From NCBI RefSeq assembly GCF_031583145.1, contig NZ_CP134050.1, positions 5,321,501 to 5,385,500 on the forward strand: 64,000 nt of DNA, read 5' to 3'. The first letter of the stretch is position 1; every line of letters begins with the position of its first letter. The notes under the pieces were generated by a model. It saw nothing but the letters and a program-made list of their open reading frames with translations, was not told where the DNA came from and did not search any database. The stretch comes from Brevibacillus brevis. Its GTDB lineage: Bacteria > Bacillota > Bacilli > Brevibacillales > Brevibacillaceae. This document shows positions 26,615-35,056 of the stretch, piece by piece. The position numbers were made by a program, and so were the translations under genes.

Positions 26615-27583
26615 CTACCCTACTTGGCGGCCGTACGACATGATCGCGTCGCGCACCCATTTGGTTTCTTCATAGGACATTTCCCGCAGATGCAAGCGCT
26701 GGGCGGACCTGGGCCCTTTGCCTTTGACGATCAGCTTGAACTCTTCCCAGTCCGGCTGCTGGTACACCCATTTGTCTTCCGCTTCATCGAAATAGATCGT
26801 ATCGTCCGGCACCGTAAACCCGAGGTGGAAAATCCGCGGGAGATATTTTTTCAAAAAGACCTGCCGCAGCTCTTCGTTCGTTTGCGAGCGGATCTTGTAG
26901 CGCATGTTTGCCGCTTGGTTGCTCGTGATGTTGCCATTCTCCGGCGGGCCGAAAAACATCAGCAGCGATGGCCACCAGCGGGTGATTGCCTCTTGCAGCA
27001 TCTGCCGCTGCTCCTTCGTGCCTTCCGCCAGCTCGAGCACGATGCTCTCCCCATGCTGCGCATGGAATTTTTCTTCCGCGCAGATGCGATGCAAAGCCCG
27101 TGCATAGGGAGCGTACGATGTATCGAGAGACATCGACTGGGTAATGATGGCGGCGCCGTCGACCAGCCAGCCAATAACGCCCGCATCCGCCCACGTCGGC
27201 GCTTCCATGTGAAACACGTTGTGGAATTTCAGGCGGCCGGCGAACAGATCCTGCATCAAGTCCTCGCGCGTCTTGCCCAGAGGAGCGATCAGATCCTCGG
27301 CGACCCGAAGCAGCAGCTGCCCGTGTCCCATCTCGTCCTGCACCTTCGCCATGATCGCCAGCTTGCGGCGGAGCGTCGGCGCTTTCGGCACCCATTCTTT
27401 TTCGGGCAAAGCGCCCATGATCTCGCTGATGCCGTGCATGGAAATCAGCTTGATCAACTGATTGCGGTAGTCATCCGGCATCCAGTCGTCCGCTTCGATC
27501 TTTTCCCCGCGGTCGATTCGCTCTAAAAACGCTTCCATTTTTTCATTTTCCGTCAAGTCTGAACGTTCGATCTGTGAATTCAC
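26615..27583 (-). CDS. paaA: 1,2-phenylacetyl-CoA epoxidase catalytic subunit PaaA
   Basis: A 322-residue di-iron oxygenase subunit that epoxidises the ring of phenylacetyl-CoA. Carboxylate/His iron ligands are visible in VQDEMGHGQLLLR (ExxH, near residue 85) and CAEEKFHAQHGE (ExxH, near 170). FHMEAPTWADAGVIGWLVDGAA is a PaaA hallmark. The GTG 27583 start has a strong AAAAAGGAGG site. It heads the paaABCD-aldh operon; a TATAAT box and a candidate PaaX operator lie 40-85 bp upstream. No paaE reductase gene follows, unlike the E. coli cluster. Confidence 0.95.
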   Translation of the reverse strand: MNSQIERSDLTENEKMEAFLERIDRGEKIEADDWMPDDYRNQLIKLISMHGISEIMGALPEKEWVPKAPTLRRKLAIMAKVQDEMGHGQLLLRVAEDLIAPLGKTREDLMQDLFAGRLKFHNVFHMEAPTWADAGVIGWLVDGAAIITQSMSLDTSYAPYARALHRICAEEKFHAQHGESIVLELAEGTKEQRQMLQEAITRWWPSLLMFFGPPENGNITSNQAANMRYKIRSQTNEELRQVFLKKYLPRIFHLGFTVPDDTIYFDEAEDKWVYQQPDWEEFKLIVKGKGPRSAQRLHLREMSYEETKWVRDAIMSYGRQVG

Positions 27584-27624
27584 GGAAAGCGACCTCCTTT
27601 TTGGACATTCTCTATCTCGAATAA

Positions 27625-27667
27625 ATTATAATACGTTTTTGTAACGTAATAATATCATAACGTCATA
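27625..27667 (-). promoter_or_regulatory. paaA promoter -10 and candidate PaaX operator
   Basis: Read leftwards, a TATAAT box is at 27630-27625. Upstream of it the half-sites TGTAACGT (27640-27647) and ACGTCATA (27660-27667) form an imperfect inverted pair with a 12-bp gap. The same TRTRACGT half-site occurs as inverted pairs before paaX and before the ethD-led operon. A clear -35 box was not found. Confidence 0.6.
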
Positions 27668-27823
27668 CTTCATCGCAATAGGCGCAAACGCATACACCCC
27701 GGCCGATTTATTCCAACCGTCCGAAAGCCTTCGCTTTCCACAGCTGGCTCCGGACGTCGGCCCGCTGCCGCCTGGACATGGGCACCACGGAGACGAGCCT
27801 CTTCCTTCCTAGCAGAAAGCAAC

Positions 27824-27878
27824 AAAAAAACAGCCGTCCTTCCCGCAGATGATGTGCCTGCGAAAAGAGCAGCTGTTT
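27824..27878 (-). terminator. paaX terminator
   Basis: On the minus strand AAACAGC (27878-27872) pairs with GCTGTTT (27834-27828), with further internal pairing (CGCAG with CTGCG), and is followed by a run of T. It lies about 90 nt after the paaX stop. Confidence 0.75.
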
Positions 27879-27964
27879 GACGCTGTCCGTATTATTAGTT
27901 GTGGAGCCGGGCTTGCTGACGCTTCGGAACGCTCGTGCGCTCTCTGTAAGCGGGCATTGTCTGC

Positions 27965-28789
27965 TTACACGGGCGCCGCCTCGTACACGGTCTCGAAAAA
28001 TCGCACCGCCCCCGGATTCAACAGCCGATAGTAGTCCTGGAAAAGCTGATCCGCCTCTTTGCCCAGCCATAGCTCGGGCAGCAATTCCTCCGGCAGATCC
28101 GGATCGATGAACAAAAACTTCCGGTACTGGTGCACCAGCTTGGTCTTGTTCACAAAGCAAAGACTGTCGGGCACTTCTTTTCCTTGCCGAATGCTCTCGG
28201 CCAGCTCCTCGTACTCGGCCCGGTACACATCGATAAATTCCTTGTACTTGGCGTTGATCTCCTCGATGTTCCAGCACTTCTGCACCAGCTGCTTCGGATT
28301 GCTCCAGCCTGTATGCTCGGCCGAAAAAATCTCCACGTACTCCGTGATTTCCTGTACCTCGGTCAGCTCCCTGATCCGCTCGTTCAAGTTGTTGGGGCTG
28401 ATCCAGGTACTCGTCGTCAGCATGCCGAAGCCCATCCAGCCGAGCTCCTTGCGCAGTTGGTCCCGCAAGGCCCTGCGTTCCTCGGGAATATTGTAGCTGA
28501 CCATGCACCACTTTCCATCCCAACGGCCCGTTTCCACCTTATAGATTCTCTCGGCAGCTTCCTCCATCCGCTTCCTGCCGCGCTCGGACAGCGAATAAAA
28601 GCTGCGGTTGCCTACCTTCCGCGACTCCAGCCAGCCCTGGCGCAGCATCCGGGAGATGGCGGCCCGCACAGCTGGCTCCGACAAGCCGAACTCGCCCATG
28701 AGCTTGGTCAGGCTGCCAATCCAGATCTCGCTCCCGTAATGGCGGACGTATTCGCCGTAAATTGTAAACAGCATGGATTGTGGCTTCAC
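27965..28789 (-). CDS. paaX: Phenylacetate-responsive transcriptional repressor PaaX
   Basis: A 274-residue regulator, released from DNA by phenylacetyl-CoA in characterised members. The N-terminal winged helix (MLFTIYGEYVRHYGSEIWIGSL, then GLSEPAVRAAISRMLRQGWLES) is diagnostic of PaaX, and so is the central RWDGKWCMVSYNIPEERR segment. The C-terminal domain carries the ligand-binding portion (WISPNNL, FLFIDPDLPEELLP). The start is GTG 28789 behind GGGGGT. A perfect 9-bp inverted repeat (28881-28903) lies upstream and related half-sites precede the other two paa operons, so autoregulation plus control of both operons is likely. A weak TTCACG-N18-TACAAT promoter can be drawn in between. It is a single gene with its own terminator. 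Confidence 0.94.
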   Translation of the reverse strand: MKPQSMLFTIYGEYVRHYGSEIWIGSLTKLMGEFGLSEPAVRAAISRMLRQGWLESRKVGNRSFYSLSERGRKRMEEAAERIYKVETGRWDGKWCMVSYNIPEERRALRDQLRKELGWMGFGMLTTSTWISPNNLNERIRELTEVQEITEYVEIFSAEHTGWSNPKQLVQKCWNIEEINAKYKEFIDVYRAEYEELAESIRQGKEVPDSLCFVNKTKLVHQYRKFLFIDPDLPEELLPELWLGKEADQLFQDYYRLLNPGAVRFFETVYEAAPV

Positions 28790-28880
28790 GTATTTCTACC
28801 CCCAGATCGATTCATACCTGTTCGCTGTGAAATTGTACCATATTCTTTGCGTGCCCGTGAATCGTCCGAGATTGAGAATG

Positions 28881-28903
28881 TATGACGTCGCAGTGACGTC
28901 ATA
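28881..28903 (-). promoter_or_regulatory. Candidate PaaX operator upstream of paaX
   Basis: TATGACGTC (28881-28889) and GACGTCATA (28895-28903) form a perfect 9-bp inverted repeat with a 5-bp gap, about 90 bp before the paaX start. The half-site TATGACGT is shared with sites upstream of paaA and the ethD operon. Confidence 0.65.
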
Positions 28904-28946
28904 ACGATACAGCGTCATGAAATGCGTCGTCCGCTTCCAGCGGTTT

Positions 28947-29381
28947 CTATTCGCCCACTCGTCCGTCTTCACTTTGACGGTCGATTTCGGCCTGCAATTG
29001 CCGGAAGCGGCGCTTCATCTCATCCTTGTTGAAAATGGCCTGCGTAAACAGGCCCACCCCTACCCGATTGCGGGCGGTGTCAGCCATGACCTTGCAGACC
29101 ACGCGCTTTTCCGTCACTTCCACACAGACAGCCCGAAAGGTGACCTCCTGGCCGATGACTGCCGGACCGACGTGCTTGATATCGATGGCGAAGCCGGAGC
29201 CTTCCTCGTGCTCCTCCAGATGAGGCGCGAGGACGTAGCGGCCCGCCTTTTCCATGTAGTAGACCATGCTTACGGTAGACATCACCGGATGGATGACTTC
29301 GCCGTCAAAAACGGGTACCATCTCTTCCGTGACGGTTACCGTAAAGGTCGCTTCCACCCCTGGCACGAGTCCCTCTTTCAC
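28947..29381 (-). CDS. Thioesterase, fluoroacetyl-CoA thioesterase (FlK)-like hotdog fold
   Basis: A 144-residue single hotdog-domain protein. The start is GTG 29381, with AAGGAGG 8 nt upstream; the longer open frame reaches back into the thiolase gene and lacks a site. It shows GVEATFTVTVTEEMVPVFDGEVIHPVMSTVSMVYYMEKAG, which fits the FlK-like branch (conserved Thr/Glu/His region), and ends in a charged tail. It is the last gene of the 12-gene paa operon, 23 nt after a thiolase. It probably hydrolyses an acyl-CoA that accumulates in the pathway; the substrate is unknown. Confidence 0.75.
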   Translation of the reverse strand: MKEGLVPGVEATFTVTVTEEMVPVFDGEVIHPVMSTVSMVYYMEKAGRYVLAPHLEEHEEGSGFAIDIKHVGPAVIGQEVTFRAVCVEVTEKRVVCKVMADTARNRVGVGLFTQAIFNKDEMKRRFRQLQAEIDRQSEDGRVGE

Positions 29382-29404
29382 AGCAAGCCCCTCCTTTTGG
29401 TCCG

Positions 29405-30607
29405 TCACTCTACGCGCTCGATGATCGTAGCGATGCCTTGACCGACTCCGATGCACATAGAAGCCAGACCAAAACGCGACCCGCGGCGCTCCATTTCATA
29501 CAGCAGGGTGGTGAGAATGCGCGCTCCGCTGCAGCCGAGGGGATGACCCAGCGCGATGGCACCGCCATTCACGTTTACCAGCTCCGGATTCACGCCCAGC
29601 TCGCGGACGCAGGCGACGGCCTGAGCAGCGAACGCTTCATTGAACTCGAACAAATCGATGTCTTCCACTGACAGCCCTGCCTGCTTCAACGCTTTGCGAG
29701 TCGCGGGAACCGGGCCAATCCCCATTACAGACGGATCAACGCCCGCCACCGCGGAAGCGACGATCCGGGCGCGCGGTTTGAGTCCCGCAGCCAGAGCCCT
29801 TTCCTGTTCCATGATCAAGAGAGCGCTGGCCCCGTCATTGAGTCCGCTGGAATTGCCTGCCGTGACCGTTCCATCCGCCAGGAAAGCCGGCTTCAGCTTT
29901 TGCAGCTGCTCCATGGTCGTCTCCGGCCGTGCGTGCTCGTCGCGCGCAAACAGCGTGACCTCACCCTTTCTTCCTTGCAGCTCCACCGGCACGGTCTCCG
30001 CTTCCCAGTAGCCCTTCTCCAGCGCGCGGGCGTAGTTTTGCTGGCTGCGCAGGGCGAATTCGTCCTGGGCTTCGCGGCTGATGCCATACTTCTGCGCCAC
30101 CTTTTCCGCCGTCTCTCCCAGGCTGATCGGCGGGTACATTTCCTTCATCCTGTCATTGACCAGCCGCCAGCCCAATGTCGTATCCACGAGCTGCTGATTG
30201 CCGCGCTGGAAGGCAGTGCCAGGCTTCATCATCACCAGGGGCGAGCGAGTCATGCTCTCGGTGCCGCCGGCGATGTAGACCTGCCCCGCTCCCGCTTTGA
30301 TCGCATTGGCGCTCTGATTGACAGCCTCCAGACCGGATCCGCACAGGCGGTTGACCGTCACGCCTGGGACTTCCACCGGCAATCCGGCCAACAGCAGGGA
30401 CATCCGCGCCACATTGCGGTTGTCTTCCCCCGCCTGGTTGGCGCAGCCAAAGATCACGTCGTCGATGCTCGCCGGATCAATGGGATTCCTCTCTATCAAC
30501 TTGCGAATGACCAAAGCTCCCAGATCGTCCGGCCGCACGTCTTTGAGCGCGCCCCCGATCCGGCCGATCGGTGTCCGCAAGGCATCTATGATTACAGGGG
30601 TGTTCAT
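29405..30607 (-). CDS. Thiolase (3-oxoadipyl-CoA / acetyl-CoA acyltransferase), PaaJ-type
   Basis: A 400-residue degradative thiolase that should cleave 3-oxoacyl-CoA at the end of the phenylacetate route, releasing acetyl-CoA. Active-site residues are complete: NRLCGSGLEAV (acyl-accepting Cys near 90), [16 protein letters not shown] (His) and CIGVGQG (proton-shuttle Cys). The start is ATG 30607 behind GGAGGAGCAAACG; the reported upstream extension has no ribosome site. It is one of two adjacent thiolases, 43 nt after the first. In the pathway one thiolase (PaaJ) acts twice; here the two substrates, 3-oxo-5,6-dehydrosuberyl-CoA and 3-oxoadipyl-CoA, might be shared out. Which paralogue is the true PaaJ cannot be told. 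Confidence 0.88.
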   Translation of the reverse strand: MNTPVIIDALRTPIGRIGGALKDVRPDDLGALVIRKLIERNPIDPASIDDVIFGCANQAGEDNRNVARMSLLLAGLPVEVPGVTVNRLCGSGLEAVNQSANAIKAGAGQVYIAGGTESMTRSPLVMMKPGTAFQRGNQQLVDTTLGWRLVNDRMKEMYPPISLGETAEKVAQKYGISREAQDEFALRSQQNYARALEKGYWEAETVPVELQGRKGEVTLFARDEHARPETTMEQLQKLKPAFLADGTVTAGNSSGLNDGASALLIMEQERALAAGLKPRARIVASAVAGVDPSVMGIGPVPATRKALKQAGLSVEDIDLFEFNEAFAAQAVACVRELGVNPELVNVNGGAIALGHPLGCSGARILTTLLYEMERRGSRFGLASMCIGVGQGIATIIERVE

Positions 30608-30650
30608 CGTTTGCTCCTCCATCCCGTCCAACGTATTCTTTTCCCTCTGC

Positions 30651-31847
30651 CTACAACGCTTCCACCAATGTAGCCAGCCCCTGGCCGCCGCCGATGCACA
30701 AGGACACGACTCCATACCGGGCCTTCCGCCGGCGCAGCTCGTACAAAATCGTCCCGGCCAGCCTGGCGCCGCTGCATCCGAGCGGATGACCCAGAGCGAT
30801 CGCCCCGCCGTTTACATTGGTACGATCCGCAGGCAAGCCCAGCTCGCGCATGCAGGCGAGCGATTGAGACGCAAAGGCTTCGTTCAGCTCGAACAGGTCG
30901 ATCTGATCGACGGTCATCCCCACCTCCGCCAGCAGCTTGCGAATGGCAGCGACTGGCCCGATCCCCATGATGCGCGGGTCTACGCCCGCCGCTGCGAAGT
31001 GGACGATCCGGCCAAGCGGAGCGAGTCCGGACTCACGCAGCTTTTCCTTGCTCATCAGCAGCAAGGCGGCTGCCCCATCGTTGATTCCGGAAGAATTGCC
31101 GGCTGTGACCGTGCCGTTTTTGCGAAACGCCGGTCGCAGCTTGGCGAGCGACTCCAGGCTGGTGTCGCGGCGCGGGAATTCGTCCTTGTCAAAAACTGTT
31201 TCCTCGCCTTTTTTCCCCCGCAAGGTCACAGGGACGATCTCCTCGCGAAACAGCCCCGCGTCGATTGCGGCTACCGCACGGCGCTGGCTCTCCATCGCGA
31301 ACAAGTCCTGGTCCTCGCGGCTGATCCCGAACCGCTCCGCCACGTTTTCCGCCGTATCGCCCATCGTCAGCTCCCCGTAGAGGGATACCGGCGCCGAGCG
31401 CGGCCCGCCGAACGATTCCATCAGGGTCTGATTTCCTCTTTGGTAGGGCTGTTCGAACTTCTCCATGATGTATGGAGCCCGCGTGAGATTTTCGACTCCG
31501 CCTGCCAGCATCACGCTGCTGTGTCCGGCCTGGATCGATTGCGCCGCCAGGTTGACCGCCTCCAGCCCGGAAGCGCACACCCGGTTAACGGTCAGTCCCG
31601 GCACGCTTTCCGGCAAACCAGCCTTGAGCAGCCCTACCCGGGCGATGTTGATGAACGGCCCCGCCGAAATGACATTGCCCATAATCACGCCATCCACGGC
31701 TTCCCCCGTCTGTCCGGCTTGATGGAGCGCGCCGTTCAATACGATCGCGGTCAAGTCGTCGATCGGCGTATCCTTGAGACTGCCGCCCAGCTTGCCGATC
31801 GGCGTGCGGACCGCAGCCGCTACGTAGACTTCCTCCCGTGTCGCCAT
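30651..31847 (-). CDS. Thiolase (acetyl-CoA acyltransferase), second paralogue
   Basis: A 398-residue thiolase with the full active site: [27 protein letters not shown] and [10 protein letters not shown]. It is about as far from its neighbour at 29405-30607 as two old paralogues, differing for instance in the N-terminus ([21 protein letters not shown]) and the covering loop. ATG 31847 is preceded by GGAGG-like bases, 9 nt after the preceding dehydrogenase gene. Placement in the paa operon assigns it to the final thiolytic steps, but the substrate choice is inference. Confidence 0.88.
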   Translation of the reverse strand: MATREEVYVAAAVRTPIGKLGGSLKDTPIDDLTAIVLNGALHQAGQTGEAVDGVIMGNVISAGPFINIARVGLLKAGLPESVPGLTVNRVCASGLEAVNLAAQSIQAGHSSVMLAGGVENLTRAPYIMEKFEQPYQRGNQTLMESFGGPRSAPVSLYGELTMGDTAENVAERFGISREDQDLFAMESQRRAVAAIDAGLFREEIVPVTLRGKKGEETVFDKDEFPRRDTSLESLAKLRPAFRKNGTVTAGNSSGINDGAAALLLMSKEKLRESGLAPLGRIVHFAAAGVDPRIMGIGPVAAIRKLLAEVGMTVDQIDLFELNEAFASQSLACMRELGLPADRTNVNGGAIALGHPLGCSGARLAGTILYELRRRKARYGVVSLCIGGGQGLATLVEAL

Positions 31848-31856
31848 CCTCCTGTA

Positions 31857-32600
31857 TCACTCCTTTCCTTGGTACATGTAAAATCCCTGGCCGCTGCGCA
31901 CCCCGAACCGCTTGGCCAGCACCAGCTTTCGCAAGAGCGGCGCTGTGCGGTAGCGCTCTTCCGCCAGGTCGCGCTGCAAGCCGCGGGAAATGGCGTAAAT
32001 CTCGTCCAGGCCGATCCGGTCCGCCCATTCCAGAGGACCGTACGGATAGTTCGTGCCTTTTTTCATGGCGGTATCGATGTCCTCCGGAGTAGCCGCCCTT
32101 TCCATCAGCGCGAACGCCGCCTCGTTGATGATCAAGGAAAGAATGCGCGGAAACACGAGTCCGACTTCATCCTCGACCACTTCCGTTTCTTTGCCAAGGG
32201 ACTGAAACAACGCTACGGTCGCCTCCAGAGCTGCTTGTTCTGTCTGCAGCGCAGGAGCCACCTCAAACAGCTCTCGCTCTGTGAGCGGCACCAGCGTGCC
32301 GAAGCCGCATACACGCTCCGGATACCGTGTCCAGGAAGCCGCCTCCGTCGCCGTGACCGCCAAAGACGTAGCCACAATCGGCACGGAAGATGGCAAAATG
32401 CGGTCCAGATCGCCGAGCTGCTTCCTTTTCTCCTCCAAATCGAGATTGTTCACTTCCAGTGCGAGATAGACCGCCTCCGGCTCTGCCTCGCCTTCCTCGA
32501 GCGAGACGACTCGATAGCCGCTTGCGGCAAGGAGGGTATGCAGCTCCGCATGCAGCGGGCTGTCCCCGGTGAGCAATACCGTCTTATTTGCTGTAGTCAT
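31857..32600 (-). CDS. 3-hydroxyacyl-CoA dehydrogenase-like protein with a degenerate NAD-binding domain
   Basis: A 247-residue relative of PaaH. The C-terminal dimerisation domain is well preserved (FPRILSLIINEAAFALMERA, MKKGTNYPYGPLEWADRIG, FGVRSGQGFYMY). The N-terminal Rossmann half is shortened and lacks the GxGxxG loop: it reads VLLTGDSPLHAEL where PaaH has VIGAGTMGAGIA. The catalytic His-Phe-Phe-Asn motif is also missing. It is therefore unlikely to be a stand-alone dehydrogenase, and may be a regulatory or structural partner of PaaH, whose gene it overlaps by 17 nt. ATG 32600 is preferred over 32609 because the latter abuts the GGGGG site. Confidence 0.75.
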   Translation of the reverse strand: MTTANKTVLLTGDSPLHAELHTLLAASGYRVVSLEEGEAEPEAVYLALEVNNLDLEEKRKQLGDLDRILPSSVPIVATSLAVTATEAASWTRYPERVCGFGTLVPLTERELFEVAPALQTEQAALEATVALFQSLGKETEVVEDEVGLVFPRILSLIINEAAFALMERAATPEDIDTAMKKGTNYPYGPLEWADRIGLDEIYAISRGLQRDLAEERYRTAPLLRKLVLAKRFGVRSGQGFYMYQGKE

Positions 32601-33444
32601 AGAAGCCATCCCCCGTCTTTCTGCCCAAGCTGCCTGCCTGTACCATCCGCTGCTGGATCCGGCTGGGCTTGAATCGTCCTTCGTGGAAGAAATCGGTGTA
32701 GACCGATTGCGTCGTGGCGAAGTTGATGTCGATTCCGATCATGTCCTGCAGCTCAAACGGCCCCATTTTGAAACCGCCGGCTTTCTTCATGATCCGATCG
32801 ATTTGCTCGACACCCGCAACGTTGTCACCGAGTATACGCAATGCTTCATTATAGTAAGGTCGGGCGATGCGATTGACGATGAAACCAGGGGTATCGGTCA
32901 CGAGCACCGGCACCTTCCCCAGCTCCTCCGCAAAGCGATACGCCGCCTGCACATTTTCTTCGCTGGACTTCTTCCCGCGGATCACTTCCACCAGGGGCAT
33001 GACTGGCGCAGGGTTGAAAAAATGAAACCCGAGAATGCGCTCGGGGTGCGGCAGCCCTCCGGCTATTTCCGTGATGGAAATGGAGGAGGTATTGGTTAAA
33101 AGCAACGCTTCGCTTTTGCAGATTCGGGAAAGCTCGCCGAATATGGTCTTTTTCAGATCCAGCCGCTCCGGCACTGCTTCGATGACGATGTCGCAAGCCT
33201 CCAGCTGCTGCATGTCGGAGACGAACTGTACACGCTCCAGCGTCTGCTCTTTTTGCTCGCCGCTGATCTTGCCTTTTTCCACGTCCTTGGACAGCACGCT
33301 CCGCAAGTACCCGAGCGCTTTATCCAATACGGCCTGATTCGCATCCAGCAGTTCGACACGGTATCCACGGCGGGCACAGACGAGAGCGATCCCCGCTCCC
33401 ATCGTCCCGGCCCCGATGACACCTACCGTTTTTGTTTCTCCCAC
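32584..33444 (-). CDS. paaH: 3-hydroxyacyl-CoA dehydrogenase (PaaH)
   Basis: A 286-residue NAD-dependent enzyme that oxidises 3-hydroxyadipyl-CoA to 3-oxoadipyl-CoA. The dinucleotide loop VGVIGAGTMGAGIA is at residues 7-20. The catalytic motif is GFHFFNPAPVMPLVEV and the C-terminal domain carries TDTPGFIVNRIARPY and MIGIDINFATTQSVY. GTG 33444 is used with GGGGGGAGAAAA just upstream. The gene lies 18 nt after paaG and overlaps its degenerate paralogue downstream. Length and motifs match short-chain-type HbdA/PaaH proteins. The paaH name rests on context. Confidence 0.9.
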   Translation of the reverse strand: MGETKTVGVIGAGTMGAGIALVCARRGYRVELLDANQAVLDKALGYLRSVLSKDVEKGKISGEQKEQTLERVQFVSDMQQLEACDIVIEAVPERLDLKKTIFGELSRICKSEALLLTNTSSISITEIAGGLPHPERILGFHFFNPAPVMPLVEVIRGKKSSEENVQAAYRFAEELGKVPVLVTDTPGFIVNRIARPYYNEALRILGDNVAGVEQIDRIMKKAGGFKMGPFELQDMIGIDINFATTQSVYTDFFHEGRFKPSRIQQRMVQAGSLGRKTGDGFYDYSK

Positions 33445-33462
33445 TTTTCTCCCCCCTGTGCC

Positions 33463-34239
33463 CTATCGTCCCGTAAAACGGGGAGCGCGCTTTTCCATGA
33501 AGGCGGCTACCCCTTCCCGGTGATCCTCCGTGCTGCCAGCCGCCTCCTGTGCGAAAGCTTCGTAGGCGAGCGTCTCTTCCAGGTTCATCTCGAGCCCTTT
33601 GTACATCGTCCGCTTGATCAAGCCGATAGCGCGAGTGGGCAGGGCTGCGAGCTTGCGCGCATACGCCAGCGCGTCCTCCTGAAAGCTCTCCGCCGGATAC
33701 ACCTGATTTACCAGTCCGATCCGCAGCGCTTCAGCGGCCGATACCTTTTCACCCGTCATGGCCAGCTCCAGCGCTTTGCCCATTCCGATGATGCGCGGCA
33801 AGAAGTAGCAGCCCCCGGAGTCAGGCACCAGCCCGATGTTGACAAACGAACTCACAAACGACGCCCTTTCGGAAGCGAGGCGGATGTCGCAAGCGAGCGC
33901 CACGCTCATCCCCGCTCCCGCCGCTACGCCGTTTACCGCCGCGATGATCGGCTTTTCCGTTTTTTGAAACTGGAGAATCATCGGGTTGTACCGCTCCCGC
34001 AAAAAGGCGCCGTAATCCACGTCCCCGCCTGCCACATCGCCAAGGTCCTGGCCCGCGTTGAACGCGCGGCCCGCCCCCGTCAGCAAGAGACAGCGCACCT
34101 TTGGATCCTTTTGCGCCTGCTTCAAGGCATCCGTGATTTCCTTGTTCATTTTCTCCGTAAAGGCGTTGAACTTGTCCGGACGGTTCAATGTCACGACTGC
34201 TACACCTTCCGACACTTCATAGCAAATGGTCTCGTACAT
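33463..34239 (-). CDS. paaG: 2-(1,2-epoxy-1,2-dihydrophenyl)acetyl-CoA isomerase (PaaG)
   Basis: A 258-residue crotonase-fold enzyme that converts the ring epoxide to oxepin-CoA. The oxyanion-hole segments are GRAFNAGQDLGDV and NGVAAGAGMSVALACD. The catalytic-acid loop reads NIGLVPDSGGCYFLPR; the PDSGG form is typical of PaaG, whereas simple hydratases have PGAGG as in the two other crotonase genes here. ATG 34239 follows a GGAGG-type site, 9 nt after paaF. Its position between paaF and paaH supports the assignment. Confidence 0.9.
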   Translation of the reverse strand: MYETICYEVSEGVAVVTLNRPDKFNAFTEKMNKEITDALKQAQKDPKVRCLLLTGAGRAFNAGQDLGDVAGGDVDYGAFLRERYNPMILQFQKTEKPIIAAVNGVAAGAGMSVALACDIRLASERASFVSSFVNIGLVPDSGGCYFLPRIIGMGKALELAMTGEKVSAAEALRIGLVNQVYPAESFQEDALAYARKLAALPTRAIGLIKRTMYKGLEMNLEETLAYEAFAQEAAGSTEDHREGVAAFMEKRAPRFTGR

Positions 34240-34248
34240 GGCCGCCTC

Positions 34249-35031
34249 CTAGTTTCCCGTGAACCGGGGTTTGCGCTTTTCCAAAAAGGCTTGCATGCCT
34301 TCCCTGCGATCTTCGCTTGCGAGCAGCAAGTAAAAGCCGTTTCGTTCGTAGTCCATGCCATCCTGCAGGGGCAGGTCCTCCGCTTTGAGCGCCGCCTTTT
34401 TGATGACTTGTACAGCGAGCGGCGGCTGCGCGGCGATTTGCTTCGCCAGCTTAAGCGCCTCGCGGAAGTACGCCTCGACCGGCACGACACGGTTGACCAG
34501 TCCGCAGCGCAAGGCTTCCTGCGCGGAAATCGGCTCGCCTGTGAGCAGCATTTCCATCGCCTTCCGCAGTCCCACTGCCCGCACGAGACGCTGGGTACCG
34601 CCAGCGCCCGGCATCACGCCCAGCTTGATTTCCGGCTGTCCGATCACCGCCGTCTCCGAGGCAATCACGATGTCGCAGTTCATCATGAGCTCGCAGCCGC
34701 CTCCGAGAGCGAATCCGCTGACCGCGCCGACGATCGGCTTGGAAATGCGGGAGATGCGATCCCAGACGGCAAACTGGTCGCGCTTCATGATTTCGATCGC
34801 CGACGCTTCCGCCATTTCGTTGATGTCGGCTCCCGCCGCAAACGCCTTGTCGCCTCCCGTGAGCAAAATAGCCCCGATGTCTGGATCGTTGTCCAGCCGC
34901 TCCAGCTCATGGACGAGCTCGCTGACCAGCTGCAAATTCAACGCATTGAGAATTTTCGGTCGATTGAGAGTGACAATGCCGACCCTGTCCTCGCGAGCCA
35001 CGGAAATGCACTCATACGTCACTGCTTCCAC
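34249..35031 (-). CDS. paaF: Enoyl-CoA hydratase (PaaF)
   Basis: A 260-residue crotonase-family hydratase expected to hydrate 2,3-dehydroadipyl-CoA. The oxyanion hole is in DKAFAAGADINEMA and SGFALGGGCELMMNCD. The two catalytic glutamates of classical hydratases are in GGGCELMM and GQPEIKLGVMPGAGGTQRL. The GTG 35031 start has only a weak ribosome site; an in-frame GTG at 35022 would be preceded by AGGTGG. Distance to paaK is 25 nt. Assignment as PaaF rather than as the ring-cleavage hydratase rests on gene order. Confidence 0.87.
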   Translation of the reverse strand: MEAVTYECISVAREDRVGIVTLNRPKILNALNLQLVSELVHELERLDNDPDIGAILLTGGDKAFAAGADINEMAEASAIEIMKRDQFAVWDRISRISKPIVGAVSGFALGGGCELMMNCDIVIASETAVIGQPEIKLGVMPGAGGTQRLVRAVGLRKAMEMLLTGEPISAQEALRCGLVNRVVPVEAYFREALKLAKQIAAQPPLAVQVIKKAALKAEDLPLQDGMDYERNGFYLLLASEDRREGMQAFLEKRKPRFTGN

Positions 35032-35056
35032 CTGCTTTCTTTGGGCTCGTGCCCGT

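Larger units (their letters stand above)
27584..27964. other. Intergenic between paaX and paaA
   Basis: From right to left this 381-bp stretch holds the paaX terminator (27824-27878), about 150 bp with nothing recognisable, and then the paaA promoter/operator (27625-27667) and ribosome site. No coding frame has support. Confidence 0.6.

Noticed and set aside
27708..28523. Minus-strand frame of 271 codons overlapping paaX
   Set aside because: It is an alternative frame of the paaX gene without ribosome site or homologous motif; the paaX frame has all family signatures.
30318..32672. Long plus-strand open frame opposite the thiolase and dehydrogenase genes (784 codons)
   Set aside because: It lies antisense to well-supported genes and has no ribosome site or recognisable domain. 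Its length is a side effect of GC-rich codon usage. The same holds for 33253-35178, 6439-8229 and 13456-14943.
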